Part shown: piece after piece, positions 6,043 to 6,251 of the stretch
Layout: each line of letters opens with the position of its first letter
Position numbering within the stretch: position 1 is the first letter of the stretch
Source of the DNA: Patescibacteria group bacterium
GTDB lineage: Bacteria > Patescibacteriota > Minisyncoccia > Phycocordibacterales > Phycocordibacteraceae
Assembly (NCBI GenBank): GCA_018823385.1
Contig: JAHJIK010000015.1
Span: forward strand, 1-6,251
Direction: 5' to 3'
Length of the DNA stretch: 6,251 bases
The notes under the pieces: generated by a model
Database searches by the model: none
What the model was told of the DNA's origin: nothing
The model's input: the letters and a program-made list of their open reading frames with translations, nothing else
Program-made: the position numbers and the translations under genes

Positions 6043-6251
6043 ATGAAAGAAACCAGATACAAACTAGTCGTACATTCTCCACATACACACGCGCAAATAA
6101 TTAGGGATGCTCTGGGTGAAGTTGGGGCCGGCAAAGTCGGAAATTACGACCACTGTTCCTTTTCGTATTCAGGTGTGGGTCGCTTCCGAGGTAATGAAGA
6201 GTCGAAGCCTGCAATAGGGACAGCTGGGCAAATAGAAGAGGTTGAGGAAGA
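6043..6251 (+). CDS. YqfO/NIF3-insert-like (PII-like fold) protein, 3' partial
   Basis: The 69 visible residues begin MKETRYKLVVHSPHTHAQII and contain GAGKVGNYDHCSFSYSGVGRFRG (read as GAGKVGNYDHCS at 28-39 and GVGRFRG at 44-50), followed by PAIGTAGQIEEVEE. This is the signature of the PII/CutA1-like domain inserted in YqfO-type NIF3 (DUF34) proteins, which also occurs alone as a roughly 100-residue protein. Because the start lies directly after a consensus -10 and the sequence begins on the first beta strand of that domain, a stand-alone small protein is likely. The window ends before its C-terminus, so a fusion cannot be excluded. The biochemical role is not established; NIF3 relatives are metal-binding and are linked to GTP cyclohydrolase-like or cofactor functions only loosely. 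I give no gene symbol for that reason. Confidence 0.8.
   Translation, partial: MKETRYKLVVHSPHTHAQIIRDALGEVGAGKVGNYDHCSFSYSGVGRFRGNEESKPAIGTAGQIEEVEE

Overview
The window is densely coding chromosomal DNA: about 97% is covered by seven genes, and the longest gap is 87 bp. Several traits point to a Candidate Phyla Radiation (Patescibacteria) genome, most likely a Parcubacteria/Paceibacteria member. These are the short gaps, divergent variants of universal enzymes (triosephosphate isomerase, phosphoglycerate kinase, PilB), a stand-alone YqfO/NIF3-insert-type protein, and the near absence of correctly placed Shine-Dalgarno sites. The lineage call is inferred from protein character; no rRNA or other marker is present. 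Base composition is moderate, and TAG ends five of the six complete reading frames.

Layout. Bases 2-1393 (+) hold most of a PilB/GspE-type type IV pilus assembly ATPase whose N-terminus lies outside the window. Then follow two lower-glycolysis genes, tpiA (1421-2167, +) and pgk (2201-3337, +). A HIT-family nucleotide hydrolase (3326-3739, -) converges on pgk with a 12-bp overlap of 3' ends. It diverges from recJ (3783-5513, +), a single-strand-specific 5'-3' exonuclease. A small RNase HI (5533-5955, +) lies 19 bp after recJ. The window ends inside a YqfO/NIF3-insert-like gene (from 6043, +).

Function. tpiA and pgk act in the triose part of glycolysis (DHAP/GAP interconversion, and ATP formation from 1,3-bisphosphoglycerate). 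GAPDH, which would link them, is not in the window. recJ and rnhA are both nucleic-acid processing genes (recombination/repair, and RNA-DNA hybrid removal). PilB powers pilus extension, a common surface system in these reduced, host-associated cells. HIT and the NIF3-like protein are housekeeping genes of poorly fixed role.

The most striking pattern is regulatory. Five of the six visible gene starts have a -10-like hexamer followed by exactly six bases and then ATG; recJ has eight. None has a properly spaced Shine-Dalgarno. This predicts leaderless transcripts and nearly one promoter per gene. Several conserved catalytic or metal-binding positions also differ from the textbook families: the PilB His box and zinc cysteines, the Pgk 3-phosphoglycerate site, the TIM loop-6 hinge, and the HIT zinc cysteines. 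No mobile element, CRISPR array, tRNA, rRNA or convincing intrinsic terminator was seen, and I do not see an undescribed multi-gene system here.
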